A stretch of 64,000 nt of DNA from Bartonella elizabethae F9251 = ATCC 49927 (lineage in GTDB: Bacteria; Pseudomonadota; Alphaproteobacteria; Rhizobiales; Rhizobiaceae), in assembly GCF_000518165.1 (NCBI RefSeq), contig NZ_JADB01000003.1:62001-126000 (forward strand), given 5' to 3'. Position 1 is the stretch's first letter, and each line of letters begins with the position of its first letter. A program made the translations under genes and the position numbers. Below the pieces are notes generated by a model, which saw nothing but the letters and a program-made list of their open reading frames with translations, did not search any database and was not told where the DNA came from. Positions 28,045 through 39,170 of the stretch are shown here, piece after piece.

Positions 28045-28200
28045 TTGTAAAAAAATAAAAAAATTATCTATTGTATGCTATGATAAAAACGATATTTTCT
28101 GCGGAGCTGTTTTCGCAAAATATGTTTTATGAGTGTTTAGTCACCCAAAATCATAATATGCATTTAAAAATGTAAATGAAAAGATGTGGGATATGAAAGC

Positions 28201-29265
28201 GTGATTAGAATTTCTGTGGATGTTATGGGTGGTGATTACGGTCCAGAAGCAGCTATTGCAGGAGCAGCAATTGTCCAAAAATATTTATCAGATGTTTATT
28301 TTCTGTTTTATGGGATAGAGGAGGTCGTTCGTCCGGTTTTAAAAAAATATCCCCGTTTGGATTCTGTATCGCGCTTTTATCCTACAGAAAGTTATACACG
28401 CATGGATGAAAAACCAAGCCAAGCCCTTCGCAATGGACGTGGTAAATCATCAATGTGGTATGCCATTGAAGCGGTAAAAAATGGTGAAGCTGATGCTTGC
28501 GTTTCTGCTGGTAATACGGGGGCGCTTATGGCCATGTCTTATTTTTGTTTAAAAATGTTGGCAGAGGCTGAACGTCCTGGTATTGCAGGTATCTGGCCAA
28601 CCCTTCGCAGGGAGAGTATCGTTTTAGATATTGGAGCGACGATTGGTGCATCTGCTCGTCAATTGGTTGATTTGGCAGTTATGGGAGCGGGGATGTTTCG
28701 CGCTTTATATCATATTGAAAAACCAAGTGTTGGACTTTTAAATGTGGGGGTGGAAGAGGTTAAAGGACTTTATGAAATAAAAAAAGCAGGCATGATATTG
28801 CGTGAAGTGCAATTAGAAGGATTGGAATATAAAGGATTTGTTGAGGGCAATGATATTGGAAAAGGGACAGTCGATGTTGTTGTAACAGAGGGGTTTTCTG
28901 GTAATATTGCTTTAAAAACTGCAGAAGGAACAGCGCGACAGATAGCAGAGATTTTAAATTCTGCTTTGCGCAGTTCTTTTTTAACATCTCTTGGTTATTT
29001 TTTATCGCGGGGGGCTTTTCGTACACTGAAAAATAAAATGGATCCCGATAGGGTGAATGGAGGCGTGCTTTTAGGTTTAAATGGTGTGGTCATAAAAAGT
29101 CATGGCAGCGCTAATGCTAATGGCTTTGCTTCTGCTATTCGTGTTGGTTATGAAATGGTTAATAATGAACTTTTACAAAAAATAACGGCTGATTTACGGC
29201 GGTTTCATGAGAATAAAGATACACTTTTTGATCAGGAAGATGAAGTGGTGATGAGTGGAGAATGA
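28201..29265 (+). CDS. plsX: Phosphate acyltransferase PlsX
   Basis: About 354 residues. Start region [17 protein letters not shown] is the family N-terminus; [18 protein letters not shown] and [12 protein letters not shown] are conserved. PlsX makes acyl-phosphate from acyl-ACP, the substrate of PlsY (also in this window at 62351-62983). Start: GTG at 28201, which has GGGAT upstream and yields the standard N-terminus; GTG 28186 would add 5 residues. First of plsX-fabH-ihfA-merR. Confidence 0.95.
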   Translation: MIRISVDVMGGDYGPEAAIAGAAIVQKYLSDVYFLFYGIEEVVRPVLKKYPRLDSVSRFYPTESYTRMDEKPSQALRNGRGKSSMWYAIEAVKNGEADACVSAGNTGALMAMSYFCLKMLAEAERPGIAGIWPTLRRESIVLDIGATIGASARQLVDLAVMGAGMFRALYHIEKPSVGLLNVGVEEVKGLYEIKKAGMILREVQLEGLEYKGFVEGNDIGKGTVDVVVTEGFSGNIALKTAEGTARQIAEILNSALRSSFLTSLGYFLSRGAFRTLKNKMDPDRVNGGVLLGLNGVVIKSHGSANANGFASAIRVGYEMVNNELLQKITADLRRFHENKDTLFDQEDEVVMSGE

Positions 29266-29320
29266 TTATGATGAGCTCTTATAATGGAAATAAAAAGTCT
29301 GAAGAAAAGGTGAGAGCTGA

Positions 29321-30295
29321 ATGATTCGATCAATTATACGTGGTGTAGGAAGTGCTTTGCCGAAAAGAAGTTTATCAAATGATGAGATTGCAAAGTTTGT
29401 TGAAACGTCAGATTCATGGATTGTTCAACGTACAGGAATACATCAACGTTATATTGCCAATGAAAATGAAACAACGGTTTCTTTAGGCGTTGAAGCTGCG
29501 CAAGCAGCTCTTATAAATGCTGGTCTTACAATAAAGGATATTGATTGTATTATTTTAGCAACCTCAACGCCAAATCGTACGTTTCCTGCTTCTGCTGTTG
29601 AAATTCAGTATGCTTTGGGAATGAGCCATGGATTTGCTTTTGATATTCAAGCTGTTTGCTCTGGTTTTATTTTTGCTTTAACAACAGGAGATTCTTATTT
29701 ACGCTGTGGAGCCGCTAAAAGAATTTTAGTGATTGGGTCCGATACATTTTCTCGAATTTTAGATTGGGAAGACCGTACAACATGTGTTTTGTTTGGTGAT
29801 GGTGCGGGGGCTGCTGTTTTGGAAGCGCAAGAAGTTGAAAGGCAAGGTGCTTTTGAGCGTGGTATATTGTCTGCGAAATTGCGTTCTGATGGTGCTTATA
29901 TCGATAAGTTGTATGTTGATGGTGGACCTTCAACAACACAAACGACAGGTTATTTGCGTATGGAAGGACGAGAAGTTTTTAAATATGCTGTTGGTATGAT
30001 AACGGATGTGGTTGATGATTGTTTTGCAGCTGCAGGTATAGATTCTTCACAACTCGATTGGTTTGTCCCTCACCAGGCTAATAAGCGCATTATTGAAGCA
30101 TCTGCTAAAAAGCTGAAAATTTCACCAGATAAAGTTGTGATTACCATTAATCAACACGGTAATACGTCTGCAGCATCCGTTCCGTTGGCTTTAACAACAG
30201 CTCTTTACGATGGAAGGATAAAGAAAGGAGATCTTATCATGTTAGAAGCCATGGGAGGTGGATTTACATGGGGAGCAATTCTTATTCGTTGGTAA
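29321..30295 (+). CDS. fabH: 3-oxoacyl-ACP synthase III (FabH)
   Basis: 324 residues with the complete KAS III triad: C113 in QAVCSGF, H251 in VPHQANKRI and N281 in [10 protein letters not shown]. It condenses acetyl-CoA with malonyl-ACP to start fatty acid synthesis. AAAGGTGAGAG precedes the ATG. It lies 55 bases after plsX, probably in one transcript. Confidence 0.97.
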   Translation: MIRSIIRGVGSALPKRSLSNDEIAKFVETSDSWIVQRTGIHQRYIANENETTVSLGVEAAQAALINAGLTIKDIDCIILATSTPNRTFPASAVEIQYALGMSHGFAFDIQAVCSGFIFALTTGDSYLRCGAAKRILVIGSDTFSRILDWEDRTTCVLFGDGAGAAVLEAQEVERQGAFERGILSAKLRSDGAYIDKLYVDGGPSTTQTTGYLRMEGREVFKYAVGMITDVVDDCFAAAGIDSSQLDWFVPHQANKRIIEASAKKLKISPDKVVITINQHGNTSAASVPLALTTALYDGRIKKGDLIMLEAMGGGFTWGAILIRW

Positions 30296-30306
30296 ATGAT
30301 GGTTAC

Positions 30307-30334
30307 TTGACCATATTTGAATAAAACGTATAAG
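30307..30334 (+). promoter_or_regulatory. Sigma-70-type promoter of ihfA
   Basis: TTGACC at 30307-30312, a 16-base spacer and TATAAG at 30329-30334. It lies right after the fabH stop and about 40 bases before the ihfA ATG, suggesting ihfA has its own promoter inside the cluster. Confidence 0.55.
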
Positions 30335-30372
30335 TCATTTTGTAATTTTTAATATTTTAATAGGTGGTTATA

Positions 30373-30696
30373 ATGACAAGTAAGACAGTAACGCGTGCAG
30401 ACTTAGCGAGCGTAGTTTGTAAAAAAGTGGGCTTGTCACATACTGAATCAGCAGCTTTGGTCGAATTGGTTTTGGATGAGATTTGCAACTCACTTGTAAG
30501 AGGTGAAGCGGTTAAATTATCTTCTTTTGCAACTTTTCAGGTTCGCAGTAAGAATGAACGTATTGGACGCAATCCCAAAACAGGTGTTGAAGCACCTATT
30601 CCGCCGCGACGTGTTGTGACGTTTAAGGCTGCAAATATCCTTAAACAGAGAATTTTAGATTCGCATCGAGCTAGACAGAAAAATAATCTCTCATAA
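30373..30696 (+). CDS. ihfA: Integration host factor subunit alpha
   Basis: 107 residues of the HU/IHF family. The segment [21 protein letters not shown] and the beta-arm tip [18 protein letters not shown] show IHF-alpha rather than HU. IHF bends DNA at specific sites in transcription, recombination and phage integration. Start ATG 30373 with AGGTGG 5 bases upstream; GTG 30364 overlaps that site. A promoter sits just upstream. In the plsX-fabH-ihfA-merR block common in this class. Confidence 0.95.
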   Translation: MTSKTVTRADLASVVCKKVGLSHTESAALVELVLDEICNSLVRGEAVKLSSFATFQVRSKNERIGRNPKTGVEAPIPPRRVVTFKAANILKQRILDSHRARQKNNLS

Positions 30697-30870
30697 ATAA
30701 ATGCCGTGATAATGTTTGGTATTTGTTAAAAAATGTATAAAATAAAGACTTATTAAAAAAGCTGTTTAGTAAGTAGTCGAGGTCCTATTTTTGACTAATC
30801 TTGTTGAGAAATTGAGACGTAATGAATCATTATCAAATTATTTGTCGTGTTTTAGATAAGGTGTTGCAAA

Positions 30871-31374
30871 ATGGATAAAAGCTCTGATGCTTTTCGCACA
30901 ATTAGCGAAGTAGCCGAATTATTGGAGCTTCCGCAGCATGTTTTGAGATTCTGGGAAACACGTTTTAGGCAGATTAAACCGATGAAACGTGGGGGAGGAA
31001 GGCGTTACTATCGTCCAGTCGACGTTGATTTGCTCAATGGTATTAAGCAGTTATTGTACGATCAGGGTTATACGATAAAAGGTGTGCAGCGCCTTTTGAA
31101 AGAAAATGGTGTTGCTTTTGTGACTGCATTTGGTAATGGCGATCTTGATGCTATGAATGTCGTCATAGAGAAAAAACATGCCGGGCAAACTTTTGAAAAT
31201 ACGAGCAATAAACCTAAAAAGTCTTCTTTTGGACTTTTGAGTTTCATGAGAAATGAGGGAGAGACCTCTGTTGGTTCTGTGAATCTGTACAAAGATAAAA
31301 CCGATAAAGCATTGTTGCAAGAAATCCTGTTTGAACTCATTGAATGTAAGCGTGTTCTTGATAGAGCACGATAA
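30871..31374 (+). CDS. MerR-family transcriptional regulator
   Basis: 167 residues. The N-terminal winged helix has the MerR pattern ([20 protein letters not shown], then [12 protein letters not shown], and [14 protein letters not shown]). The C-terminal half has no cysteine cluster or known effector motif, but ends in a helix ([20 protein letters not shown]) resembling the dimer helix. It always accompanies ihfA in alphaproteobacteria; its target is unknown. A possible terminator overlaps its stop codon. Confidence 0.88.
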   Translation: MDKSSDAFRTISEVAELLELPQHVLRFWETRFRQIKPMKRGGGRRYYRPVDVDLLNGIKQLLYDQGYTIKGVQRLLKENGVAFVTAFGNGDLDAMNVVIEKKHAGQTFENTSNKPKKSSFGLLSFMRNEGETSVGSVNLYKDKTDKALLQEILFELIECKRVLDRAR

Positions 31375-31411
31375 CAATAATGTTTTGCATTTTATATTGT
31401 GCTTCTTTTTT
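31365..31411 (+). terminator. Possible terminator at the end of the merR gene
   Basis: AGCACGATA pairs with TATTGTGCT (one G-U) across a 21-base loop, followed by TCTTTTTT. The stem overlaps the stop codon. Confidence 0.4.
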
Positions 31412-32438
31412 AGAAAAACATACGTTTTAAAAGTTTTTTATAAATCAATATCTAGCGTTTAGCGTCGCAAGGTATTGTGTGTAGATATTTAGACGCTTTA
31501 TAAATGTGGCTCGAGATTTATTATGTTAACGAGCAACTCATATACCCGTGTGCATAGCTTACTATTTTTTTAGGAAGAGTTTTTAATTTGCTCAAATGTG
31601 AAGAGAGGAAAGAATGAACAGCAAATTTTGTCATTCTCCTTTGATTTAGCTTTATAATTCTCAAGAAAAGTAAAGTATATCTTCGTTGTGTAGATTGTGA
31701 GGTGCTTTTGTAGAGCGCTATTGAGTTATCAATTCACGTGCCTTATTTAAAGAGATTTTTCTTAAGGCTCTCAAGCCTATTTCACGACAGACTCCCTATA
31801 ATGTTAAATTCCACTATTTTTACATTTGTGAAGGAGCAAGCTAGGCTTCATTACACACTTTGTCAGCCACCGAATGTTGTAAGACAAGCCCTTGGCACTT
31901 GAAACGGTTTAGACATTTTTTACTTTTTTATCCACACGAGCTTATCCTGTTTGTTATGTGCAAACGAATAATTTTAATTTCTGCAACATAAAACAGATTT
32001 AAAGTGAGAAAATTCTATGATGTTTGAGATTCTTTTTTTAATATAAATGAATATAGATCATCATTATAAATCAAATTATTATATTTATTTTATAAAGTCA
32101 TCTCTTAATAAGATAATACATCATTATTCGACTAATTTACGTATTTATGATAATCTCATTTTTAGTTTTTTTCTTGATATTGATGTAATTATCGTAATGA
32201 TCTATCCATGATCGTGGCGTTATCGTCCTATATCTATAATTTTTGTATTTAAATAACTTATAGCTTTTACATTCAATTTTTTCATCAACCTGCCTCGTAA
32301 AGTGTGATTACGTGATTTTTACTGATGATTGGTCATCATGTATAAACGTGAAAAACACGACACTATCAAGCCGTTTGATTTTGTACAAAAATTCACGATT
32401 TACAGTGAAAAATTAATGTCTTGCCATCTTGTATGATG
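31412..32438. other. 1-kb intergenic region, convergent flanks, no gene recognised
   Basis: Over 1 kb of AT-rich DNA between the convergent merR and thrS genes. No reading frame is credible. A less AT-rich patch around 31720-31920 might be a gene or RNA remnant. Small hairpins occur at 32323-32338 (TGATGA/TCATCA) and 32347-32359 (CGTG/CACG). Confidence 0.4.
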
Positions 32439-34415
32439 TTATGCATTGATTACACGCTGTAAATCTGGAGGCGTGGCTTCATTTGAAAGTTGCTTAATTG
32501 CATCTTCTACAGATAAAAGGGTTTGATTTGGGCTTCCTAAGCGACGCATATTGACGCTGTTTGTTTCAGCTTCACGTTTGCCACAGACCAAAATGACGGG
32601 AACTTTTTGTAAAGAATGTTCTCGTATTTTATAGTTAATTTTTTCATTGCGGAGATCTATTGTTGCGGAAAGACCAGAAGCTTTAAGTCTTGCCGTTATT
32701 TTTTGGGCATATTCATTTGCTTCGGATGTAATTGTTGCGACAACAATTTGCTCAGGAGAAAGCCAAAGTGGCATATGTCCAGCAAAATTTTCGATTAATA
32801 TACCAAGAAAACGCTCCATTGATCCAAAAATGGCGCGATGGATCATAACAGGCTGGCGTTTTTCTGAATCTTTATCAATATAGAATGCACCAAAACGTTC
32901 AGGAAGATTAAAGTCTAGTTGTGTTGTTCCACATTGCCATTCACGACCGATAGCATCCTTTAATGTATATTCAAATTTTGGACCATAAAAGGCTCCCTCA
33001 CCTGGAAGGATGCTGGTTTTGATTTGTCCCGCAAATTTTGTTTCAATCGTTTTAAGGACAGATTCCATGATACTTTCTGCATGATCCCATAATGCATCAG
33101 ATCCAACTCGTTTTTCTGGACGTGTTGAAAGCTTAAGGCTGATTTCTTTAAAACCAAAATCCGCATACGTTGATAAAATAAGGTCATTAATACTGAGACA
33201 TTCATCGGCTAATTGTTCATCGGTACAAAAAATATGTGCATCGTCTTGTGTAAAACCACGCACACGCATCAGACCATGCAAAGAGCCTGAAGGCTCATAA
33301 CGATGAACAAGACCAAACTCAGCAAGTCTAATAGGTAAATCACGATAAGATTTTAAACCATGTTTAAAAATTTGCACATGACCAGGACAATTCATTGGTT
33401 TAAGGGCATACACATTCCCATGGTCTGAATCTTCTGCGGCTGGAATTGCTTTGAACATGTTTTCCTTATACCAGCCCCAATGCCCCGATATTTCCCAAAG
33501 TGATCTATCGAGAACTTGTGGTGCATTTACTTCTGCATATTGGTGATCATCAAGGCGTCTACGCATATAGTTGATCAAATTTTGGAACATTTTCCAGCCT
33601 TTTTGGTGCCAAAAAATCATTCCTGGACCTTCTTCTTGAAAATGAAATAAGTCCATCTCGCGTCCTAAGCGGCGATGATCACGTTTTTCAGCTTCTTCTA
33701 GCATATGGAGGTAGGCTTTTAAGTCATTTTCATTTGCAAATGCTGTTCCATAAATTCTCGTGAGCATTGGATTATTGGCATCGCCACGCCAGTAAGCTCC
33801 TGCAACTTTCATTAATTTGAAAGCATTTCCAATTTGCCCTGTAGATTGCATGTGCGGTCCGCGACAAAGATCAAACCACTCTCCTTGATAATAGATTTTT
33901 AAATCTTGATTGTCCGGGATGCTATCAATAAGTTCAACTTTATAAAATTCCTTTTTCTCAGAAAAAACTCTTCTGGCTTTTTCACGAGACCAAATTTCTT
34001 TTCTAAAAGGTTTATTGCGTTGGATAATTTCACGCATTTTCTTTTCAATGATGGTGAGATCATCTAATGTGAAAGGTTGTTGGCGTGCAAAATCATAATA
34101 GAATCCATTCTCAATTACAGGACCTATTGTTACTTGCGTTTCAGGAAAAAGTTCTTGCACTGCTTCAGCAAGGACATGGGCGCAATCATGCCTTATGAGT
34201 TCAAGAGCCTGTGCATCTTCTCGGGTAATAATCTCTATTTGACCAGACTCTGCCAATGGATCTGATAGATCTCGCATGATGCCATCAAGACGATAGGCGA
34301 CGGCTTTTTTTGCGAGTGATTTAGAAATGGATTCTGCTAATTCCAAGCCTGTCATTTCGGCGGGGTAATTACGTTTTGAACCATCGGGAAAAGAAAGAGA
34401 AATAGAGCAAGACAT
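32439..34415 (-). CDS. thrS: Threonyl-tRNA synthetase
   Basis: 658 residues: TGS domain (1-60), second additional/editing domain with [12 protein letters not shown] and the later HMQSTGQIG, class II catalytic core with the zinc ligand motif MNCPGHV and motif 2 region [19 protein letters not shown], and an anticodon-binding C-terminus. All parts are intact, so it should both charge and edit. AAGGGTG precedes the ATG. It is the third gene of sufU-yidD-thrS on the minus strand. Confidence 0.97.
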   Translation of the reverse strand: MSCSISLSFPDGSKRNYPAEMTGLELAESISKSLAKKAVAYRLDGIMRDLSDPLAESGQIEIITREDAQALELIRHDCAHVLAEAVQELFPETQVTIGPVIENGFYYDFARQQPFTLDDLTIIEKKMREIIQRNKPFRKEIWSREKARRVFSEKKEFYKVELIDSIPDNQDLKIYYQGEWFDLCRGPHMQSTGQIGNAFKLMKVAGAYWRGDANNPMLTRIYGTAFANENDLKAYLHMLEEAEKRDHRRLGREMDLFHFQEEGPGMIFWHQKGWKMFQNLINYMRRRLDDHQYAEVNAPQVLDRSLWEISGHWGWYKENMFKAIPAAEDSDHGNVYALKPMNCPGHVQIFKHGLKSYRDLPIRLAEFGLVHRYEPSGSLHGLMRVRGFTQDDAHIFCTDEQLADECLSINDLILSTYADFGFKEISLKLSTRPEKRVGSDALWDHAESIMESVLKTIETKFAGQIKTSILPGEGAFYGPKFEYTLKDAIGREWQCGTTQLDFNLPERFGAFYIDKDSEKRQPVMIHRAIFGSMERFLGILIENFAGHMPLWLSPEQIVVATITSEANEYAQKITARLKASGLSATIDLRNEKINYKIREHSLQKVPVILVCGKREAETNSVNMRRLGSPNQTLLSVEDAIKQLSNEATPPDLQRVINA

Positions 34416-34527
34416 AAAAACACCCTTTTAATCCAATTCCGCCAACGATTGCGGATGGTTTCGTGAAAACTGAGTAAAAAGCTTATAGATTAACTCTTCT
34501 ATCAATACATATGAAAAAAGAAAAGGA

Positions 34528-34848
34528 TTATTTGGTGTGTTTTTCAGAAATTTTCCAGTAACGCCAAGGTTTATAAAAACAGCAAGAATTTCCCAGTGAC
34601 GGAGGGACTGGATCAAAGCCATCTGTTCCAAAGGGACCACAACGTATGATACGAAAGAGCCCCATCCATGCACCAGCCCAAAGCCCATGGCGTGCGATCG
34701 CCTCATATATATATTCTGAACACGTTGGGGCGTGACGACACTGGTTGCCTATAAGACTCGAAAGTGTTATTTGATAGAAACGTATTAAGAAAATGCCCAG
34801 TAATCGTCCAGGTGTTTTTTGCCAAGCACCTGTGTAATTTCGAGTCAT
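34528..34848 (-). CDS. yidD: Membrane protein insertion efficiency factor YidD
   Basis: 106 residues. DUF37 signature: LIRFYQITLSSLIGNQCRH, PTCSEYIYEAIARHG, and RIIRCGPFGTDGFDPVP. YidD is a small inner-membrane-associated protein assisting YidC. I chose the ATG at 34848 because it overlaps the upstream stop as ATGA, a classic coupling arrangement; an upstream ATG at 34878 gives 10 more residues. No yidC lies nearby. Confidence 0.9.
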   Translation of the reverse strand: MTRNYTGAWQKTPGRLLGIFLIRFYQITLSSLIGNQCRHAPTCSEYIYEAIARHGLWAGAWMGLFRIIRCGPFGTDGFDPVPPSLGNSCCFYKPWRYWKISEKHTK

Positions 34849-35306
34849 TTTTTTTTGTCGAAACTGTGATTTGAACATTTATTTTCTTCAATTTGTTGAA
34901 TGCAGTCTATCGTTGCATCAAAGGGTAGTAGTGTTGCTGCATGGCGCACTTTATAATCTTTAATGGGCTGTAAGCAAGAAAAATCCTCAAAGGGAGCTTG
35001 AGGAGAAGGACCATCTTGGGTTAGCATTTGATAGATAACTTTACGTAATATTTTAAGATCTTGTGTTGTTTGTCCGATGATATGAGATGCTAAAAGTGAT
35101 GCTGAGGCTTGCCCTAACACACATGCGTGTATTTCATGAGCAAAATCTATCACGATATGATCTTCCACTTTTAAGTCCACAGTGATTGTTGAGCCGCAAG
35201 GATGTGCCTGTTTTTTGGATGTTGCATCAGGATTATTAAGACGCCCAATTCTGCTTATATGTGCAGCATATTCAAGTATTTTATCACTATAGATATTATC
35301 ACTCAT
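34845..35306 (-). CDS. U-type Fe-S cluster scaffold protein (SufU/IscU-like)
   Basis: 153 residues with the three scaffold cysteines in context: HPCGSTI, HACVLGQASASLL and FSCLQPIKDYKVRHAATLLPFDA. The acidic metal-coordinating residue of IscU is not clearly preserved, and the spacing suits the alphaproteobacterial SufU-like group. It probably assists SufBCD, and could hand clusters to the A-type carrier at 1109-1483. It overlaps yidD by 4 bases and is divergent from folE. Confidence 0.85.
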   Translation of the reverse strand: MSDNIYSDKILEYAAHISRIGRLNNPDATSKKQAHPCGSTITVDLKVEDHIVIDFAHEIHACVLGQASASLLASHIIGQTTQDLKILRKVIYQMLTQDGPSPQAPFEDFSCLQPIKDYKVRHAATLLPFDATIDCIQQIEENKCSNHSFDKKK

Positions 35307-35337
35307 GCGCTATTGCCTGAAATTTTGAGAGACGTGA

Positions 35338-35365
35338 TTGTTTAAACTTTTAATTCGCTTATATA
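35338..35365 (+). promoter_or_regulatory. Candidate folE promoter
   Basis: TTGTTT at 35338-35343, 16-base spacer and TATATA at 35360-35365, about 65 bases before the folE ATG. The -35 is imperfect, so this is tentative. Confidence 0.4.
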
Positions 35366-35431
35366 GAGATTATAAAAAATGAAATAGGTCTATAGCAAAT
35401 GTTTTGTATAGAGTAAGGTTGGAGTTTTTGA

Positions 35432-36055
35432 ATGCGTAATGGTGTTAAAAGAGGCGCAAAGGATTCTTTGTTATCTGAAAAAAAGCATCCGAGTCTTGAA
35501 GAGGTGGAAGAGGCGATTCGCACATTACTCTTATGGGTAGGGGAAAATCCAAGGAGGGAAGGGCTTTTAGAAACTCCAAAACGTATAGCCAAGGCATATC
35601 GCGAGCTTTTTAATGGTTATCATCAATCAGTTGAAGAAACATTAGGAACGGTTTTTGAAGAGGTTTCAGGATACAATGAAGCGGTAATCGTAAAAAATAT
35701 ACCTTTTTATTCGCACTGTGAACATCATATGATCCCGATTATTGGAAAAGCACACATAGGCTATCTTCCTGATGCAAAAATTGTTGGCCTTTCAAAAATT
35801 GCGCGTATTGTAGATATTTTTTCTCGTCGTTTACAAACACAAGAAGCGATGACAGCGCAAGTGGCTGATGCTTTAGAAATGCATCTGAAGCCTCGTGGTG
35901 TTGCTGTATTGATCGAAGCTGAGCACATGTGCATGGTTATGAGAGGAATCCAAAAGCAGGGATCTACAACAATTACAAAAAAATTTCATGGTTATTATGA
36001 AAAAGATCAAGCTGCACAAGCCCATTTTATGATGATGGTTCAAAGATCATCGTAA
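35432..36055 (+). CDS. folE: GTP cyclohydrolase I
   Basis: 207 residues. Zinc and catalytic motifs are intact: [12 protein letters not shown] (C96, H98/H99) and [12 protein letters not shown] (C167). It turns GTP into 7,8-dihydroneopterin triphosphate, the entry to folate. GGAG lies upstream of the ATG. Divergent from sufU-yidD-thrS; tRNA-Leu follows after 136 bases. Confidence 0.96.
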   Translation: MRNGVKRGAKDSLLSEKKHPSLEEVEEAIRTLLLWVGENPRREGLLETPKRIAKAYRELFNGYHQSVEETLGTVFEEVSGYNEAVIVKNIPFYSHCEHHMIPIIGKAHIGYLPDAKIVGLSKIARIVDIFSRRLQTQEAMTAQVADALEMHLKPRGVAVLIEAEHMCMVMRGIQKQGSTTITKKFHGYYEKDQAAQAHFMMMVQRSS

Positions 36056-36191
36056 CATCGGTATTTCTCATAATCTTTATTAAGTTATAAATCATCTGGA
36101 TAAAATAAATTATGGGAAAGAAAAAATTGGCTTGTACCTTTCTTTCTGATTTGTTAAAGGCTGAAAATCAAAATTTTTTGCTTAATCACGT

Positions 36192-36276
36192 GCGGTCGTG
36201 GCGGAATTGGTAGACGCGCAGCGTTGAGGTCGCTGTGGGGCAACCCGTGGAAGTTCGAGTCTTCTCGACCGCACCA
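36192..36276 (+). tRNA. tRNA-Leu (anticodon GAG)
   Basis: An 85-base class II tRNA. Acceptor GCGGTCG pairs with CGACCGC, the anticodon stem CAGCG/CGCTG encloses TTGAGGT (anticodon GAG), a long variable arm follows, and CCA is encoded. Confidence 0.95.
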
Positions 36277-36481
36277 TTGGCAATTAATTTCTCTGTAACG
36301 AGAAGAAGCTTTGCAGAGAAAGGGGGACTGCTGTGCGAGCTATAGAAAAATCTTTCCCATTATAGAAAAATCTTTCTTTGTATGTTATTTTGGGGCGTGT
36401 TCCTTATAACGTTTCATTTTTTATTCCTTTATCTTTGTATTTGAAATGTTATATTTTGTTATCGGATGAGGTGAAGTTGCA

Positions 36482-37669
36482 GTGAGAAGTAGAGTGGTTC
36501 TAAAGTATTTAACACTTCTTATTTGTATTTCTTTATTATCAGCATGTAGTGATTCGCGCGCTGTCCTTTGGCATGGGGTGCATGCAACGCCTTCTATGAC
36601 TGCAGTAGAAAAAGAAGTTGAGGAAAAACCAATTTCTCCAAAAGCGATTGTTCCAGTGTATGTTGCAACAAGTCGTATGATGCAAAATAATTACGCTCAA
36701 CCTTATGGATCAGAGCGATCAAATAAAGTACATTATAATCGCGTTGACGTAGGAATTCCTCAGCAGCATGTAAAGGGACTTGTTGAAATAAATGCCTATA
36801 AACCTACGCATGATAAGTATTTTGCAGCAGTCTCATTGCAAAAATATGATAATAAAGAACAGTTTAAACAGCAATTAAATGCTGCTTTAGCAAAAAAGCC
36901 AAAAGGAAAAAGAGAAATTTTTCTTTTTATCCATGGATATAATAATAATTTTGCGGATGGCACATTTCGTACGGCACAGTTTACATACGATTATTCTTTA
37001 AATGTTGTCGCTGTGCATTATTCTTGGCCTTCTGCTGGATCAATTCCTCTTTACATTTATGACCGTGACAGCGCTAATTTTGCCCGTGATGGATTAATAG
37101 AGCTCTTGACACTTATTAGTGAAACCAATGCTGATCAGATTTCGGTTATTGCACATTCTATGGGCAATTTTGTTATAATGGAGGCATTTAGAACCTTAGC
37201 TCTACAGGGAAAATATAAGCCTATTCGTCGTATTACAAGTTTATTAATGGCTGCACCAGATATTGATATTGATGTATTTGAGCGCCAACTTAATGATATA
37301 AAAAAACTTCCACAGCCAACAGCAATTTTAGTATCCAGAGCAGATAAAGCTCTCGCTGTTTCAGGACGTCTTACGGGGGGACATCATCGTGTGGGTGATG
37401 GTTCAGATATTGAGATGTTGCGTAAAAATGGAATAGCGGTTCTTGATTTCTCTCATGTGGATGGGGGAGCACACAATGTCTTTGCCTCTTCACCAACATT
37501 AATGGCCCTTTCTCGAGAAGGTTCTTTGGCTTCAACAATTATGCAAGGTACGGAATTGTCACCTAGCCAAGCTCTTCTTGCAGATGGTAGTAGTGTGTTA
37601 GAAAAAACAACACATCTGATCCTTTATACGCCTTTACGTTTTCTTTCTCCACGGATTCCAGGTCGATAG
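36482..37669 (+). CDS. Alpha/beta-hydrolase lipoprotein (DUF900 family)
   Basis: 395 residues. A lipoprotein signal ends in the lipobox LLSAC (C22). The DUF900 hydrolase domain (about 55-330) has FIHGYNNNF (oxyanion region, H151) and the nucleophile elbow AHSMGNF (S226); the likely catalytic acid follows in the ILVSRADKAL strand and the histidine in DGGAHN. Substrate unknown; relatives are esterase-like proteins of the cell envelope. Start GTG 36482 with GAGGTGAAG upstream. A stand-alone gene. Confidence 0.85.
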   Translation: MRSRVVLKYLTLLICISLLSACSDSRAVLWHGVHATPSMTAVEKEVEEKPISPKAIVPVYVATSRMMQNNYAQPYGSERSNKVHYNRVDVGIPQQHVKGLVEINAYKPTHDKYFAAVSLQKYDNKEQFKQQLNAALAKKPKGKREIFLFIHGYNNNFADGTFRTAQFTYDYSLNVVAVHYSWPSAGSIPLYIYDRDSANFARDGLIELLTLISETNADQISVIAHSMGNFVIMEAFRTLALQGKYKPIRRITSLLMAAPDIDIDVFERQLNDIKKLPQPTAILVSRADKALAVSGRLTGGHHRVGDGSDIEMLRKNGIAVLDFSHVDGGAHNVFASSPTLMALSREGSLASTIMQGTELSPSQALLADGSSVLEKTTHLILYTPLRFLSPRIPGR

Positions 37670-37800
37670 TAAAAAAAGAGGAGCAGGGACTATCGAATAG
37701 TGCATTGGAAAAATATTTTTTAGCACTTTCTTTAGAATGACTTTGTAAAATAAAAAAATAGCGGGATGAATGTAAAAAGCAGTTATTAGGTCAGTTTGTG

Positions 37801-38295
37801 ATGATTGCAAGGAAAAGCTATGTCAATACGCCTACAGTTGTTGATTATTTATCTCATTCCGCAATGAAGTTGTTAGAAATTCATGCTATGCTTGTGAAGG
37901 TGAGAAAAGGTGATATGGGGGAAAAACCGAATTTATTGCGTCAAATTGATTCTACAAAAAAACAATTAGATGAAATAAGCCATGCTCTTATTTTAGAATA
38001 TCGGAAACGCCAAGAAAATGAGCGTTTTTTTAAACAAATTTTACTCTCTATTTCCGATCAACTTTTTTCACTTAATAATGGTTTTAAGGAAACTGGTCGT
38101 CTTTTCTTTCAAGAAGTTAGAATACTTCAATCTCAAATGCAATGTTTATACGAAGGGAAGGAAAAGCTGCATTTGTTGAATAGTGAAGAAGCTCTTTGTT
38201 CTCCATCAAAAATTGATGAAGTCATTAAACAATTACAAAAAGCGCGAGAAAAGCTTATTGTTGAAAGCCCACATCTTTTTGAAAAAGAATGTTAA
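37801..38295 (+). CDS. Hypothetical helical protein
   Basis: 164 residues that I do not recognise. No signal peptide or membrane segment. Almost entirely predicted helix with heptad-like segments (about 45-75 and 135-155) rich in Lys, Glu and Gln, so a small coiled-coil protein. Start: ATG 37801 (GTG 37798 directly before it), AGG about 10 bases upstream. It follows the hydrolase after about 130 bases and is the last normal-looking gene before the decayed region. Function unknown. Confidence 0.6.
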   Translation: MIARKSYVNTPTVVDYLSHSAMKLLEIHAMLVKVRKGDMGEKPNLLRQIDSTKKQLDEISHALILEYRKRQENERFFKQILLSISDQLFSLNNGFKETGRLFFQEVRILQSQMQCLYEGKEKLHLLNSEEALCSPSKIDEVIKQLQKAREKLIVESPHLFEKEC

Positions 38296-38399
38296 AGTGA
38301 AAAAAAGATTTTCTAAAACAAGCAAATTGATAAAAACATTTTTCCTTTAATCGTAAACAGTGCATTTAAATTACAATTATTTTTCTCTTTCTTTCGTTT

Positions 38400-38736
38400 T
38401 TACAATATCAGCTTATAGAGCATTCCAAATGCTATACCAAAGAGACAAAATATATTAACTATGCTGTATGCGAAAGAATATGTGATGATCTTAAAGAAGT
38501 GAGAGTCCGCAGAGGTACGCGTTAGTTTACAACATTTGGCTCTTCTTAATCCAGTTTCTAAAAAAAACAAAATGATTGACTAGGCGGCTTATCATGATAG
38601 AAAATACAATCGCGATGCTTATTTCATAGGTAAACACCGTTTCATCACTATAGTGTAAATCATTGACAAAGAAGAAAAATTGCCAATAGTTACTTTCAAA
38701 TCTTCGCTCTCGACATTTGTTTTTTTCACTGCTCAT
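38400..38736 (-). pseudogene. Frameshifted small membrane protein
   Basis: A 69-codon frame starting at 38736 (GAGGAA upstream of the ATG) has a hydrophobic helix (EISIAIVFSIMISRLVNHF). It stops at 38527, but a +1/-1 shift near there opens CKLTRTSADSHFFKIIT and a second hydrophobic helix (SIVNIFCLFGIAFGM) ending at 38400. The join reads as one two- or three-helix membrane protein of about 110 residues. Family unknown. The 38717-38929 frame on the other strand overlaps its start and is not supported. Confidence 0.4.
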
Positions 38737-39170
38737 TGTAATATTTTTCCTCGATTATTTCAATTATATAACGCTCAAAGGGGCAGAAGAGATTTATACA
38801 GTTTCTCTTGTTAAAGTGGGTGAAGGCAAACAGATTTGTGCAGATATTCTGGAGTGGATTCATAGCGAAAATGTAAATAAAAACATCTATAATTATACTT
38901 CTTTGTTTATACAGATAGTGAAAATTTAACTTTATAATGCAGTGTCTTGTTGCTCTCATTCTAATTTGAATGTTGAAAAGCTTTAAATTTTACAAGAAGT
39001 GCTTTAAGAAAAACTGCCTAAGTTTTATGGAAGATATCGTGAAGTACACAATTGAAAATGCTTTTACTTTCGCTTGGTATTATCAAACAGGTTTTTCCAA
39101 AACGCTCCAATTTTTTCCATTCTTTCTCCAACGATATTTCTCATTCCTAAAACAGAACCTATTGATGTGA

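Noticed and set aside
38717-39170. Plus-strand frames at 38717-38929 and 38970-39170
   Set aside because: No ribosome-binding site or family resemblance; the first overlaps the start of the minus-strand membrane pseudogene.
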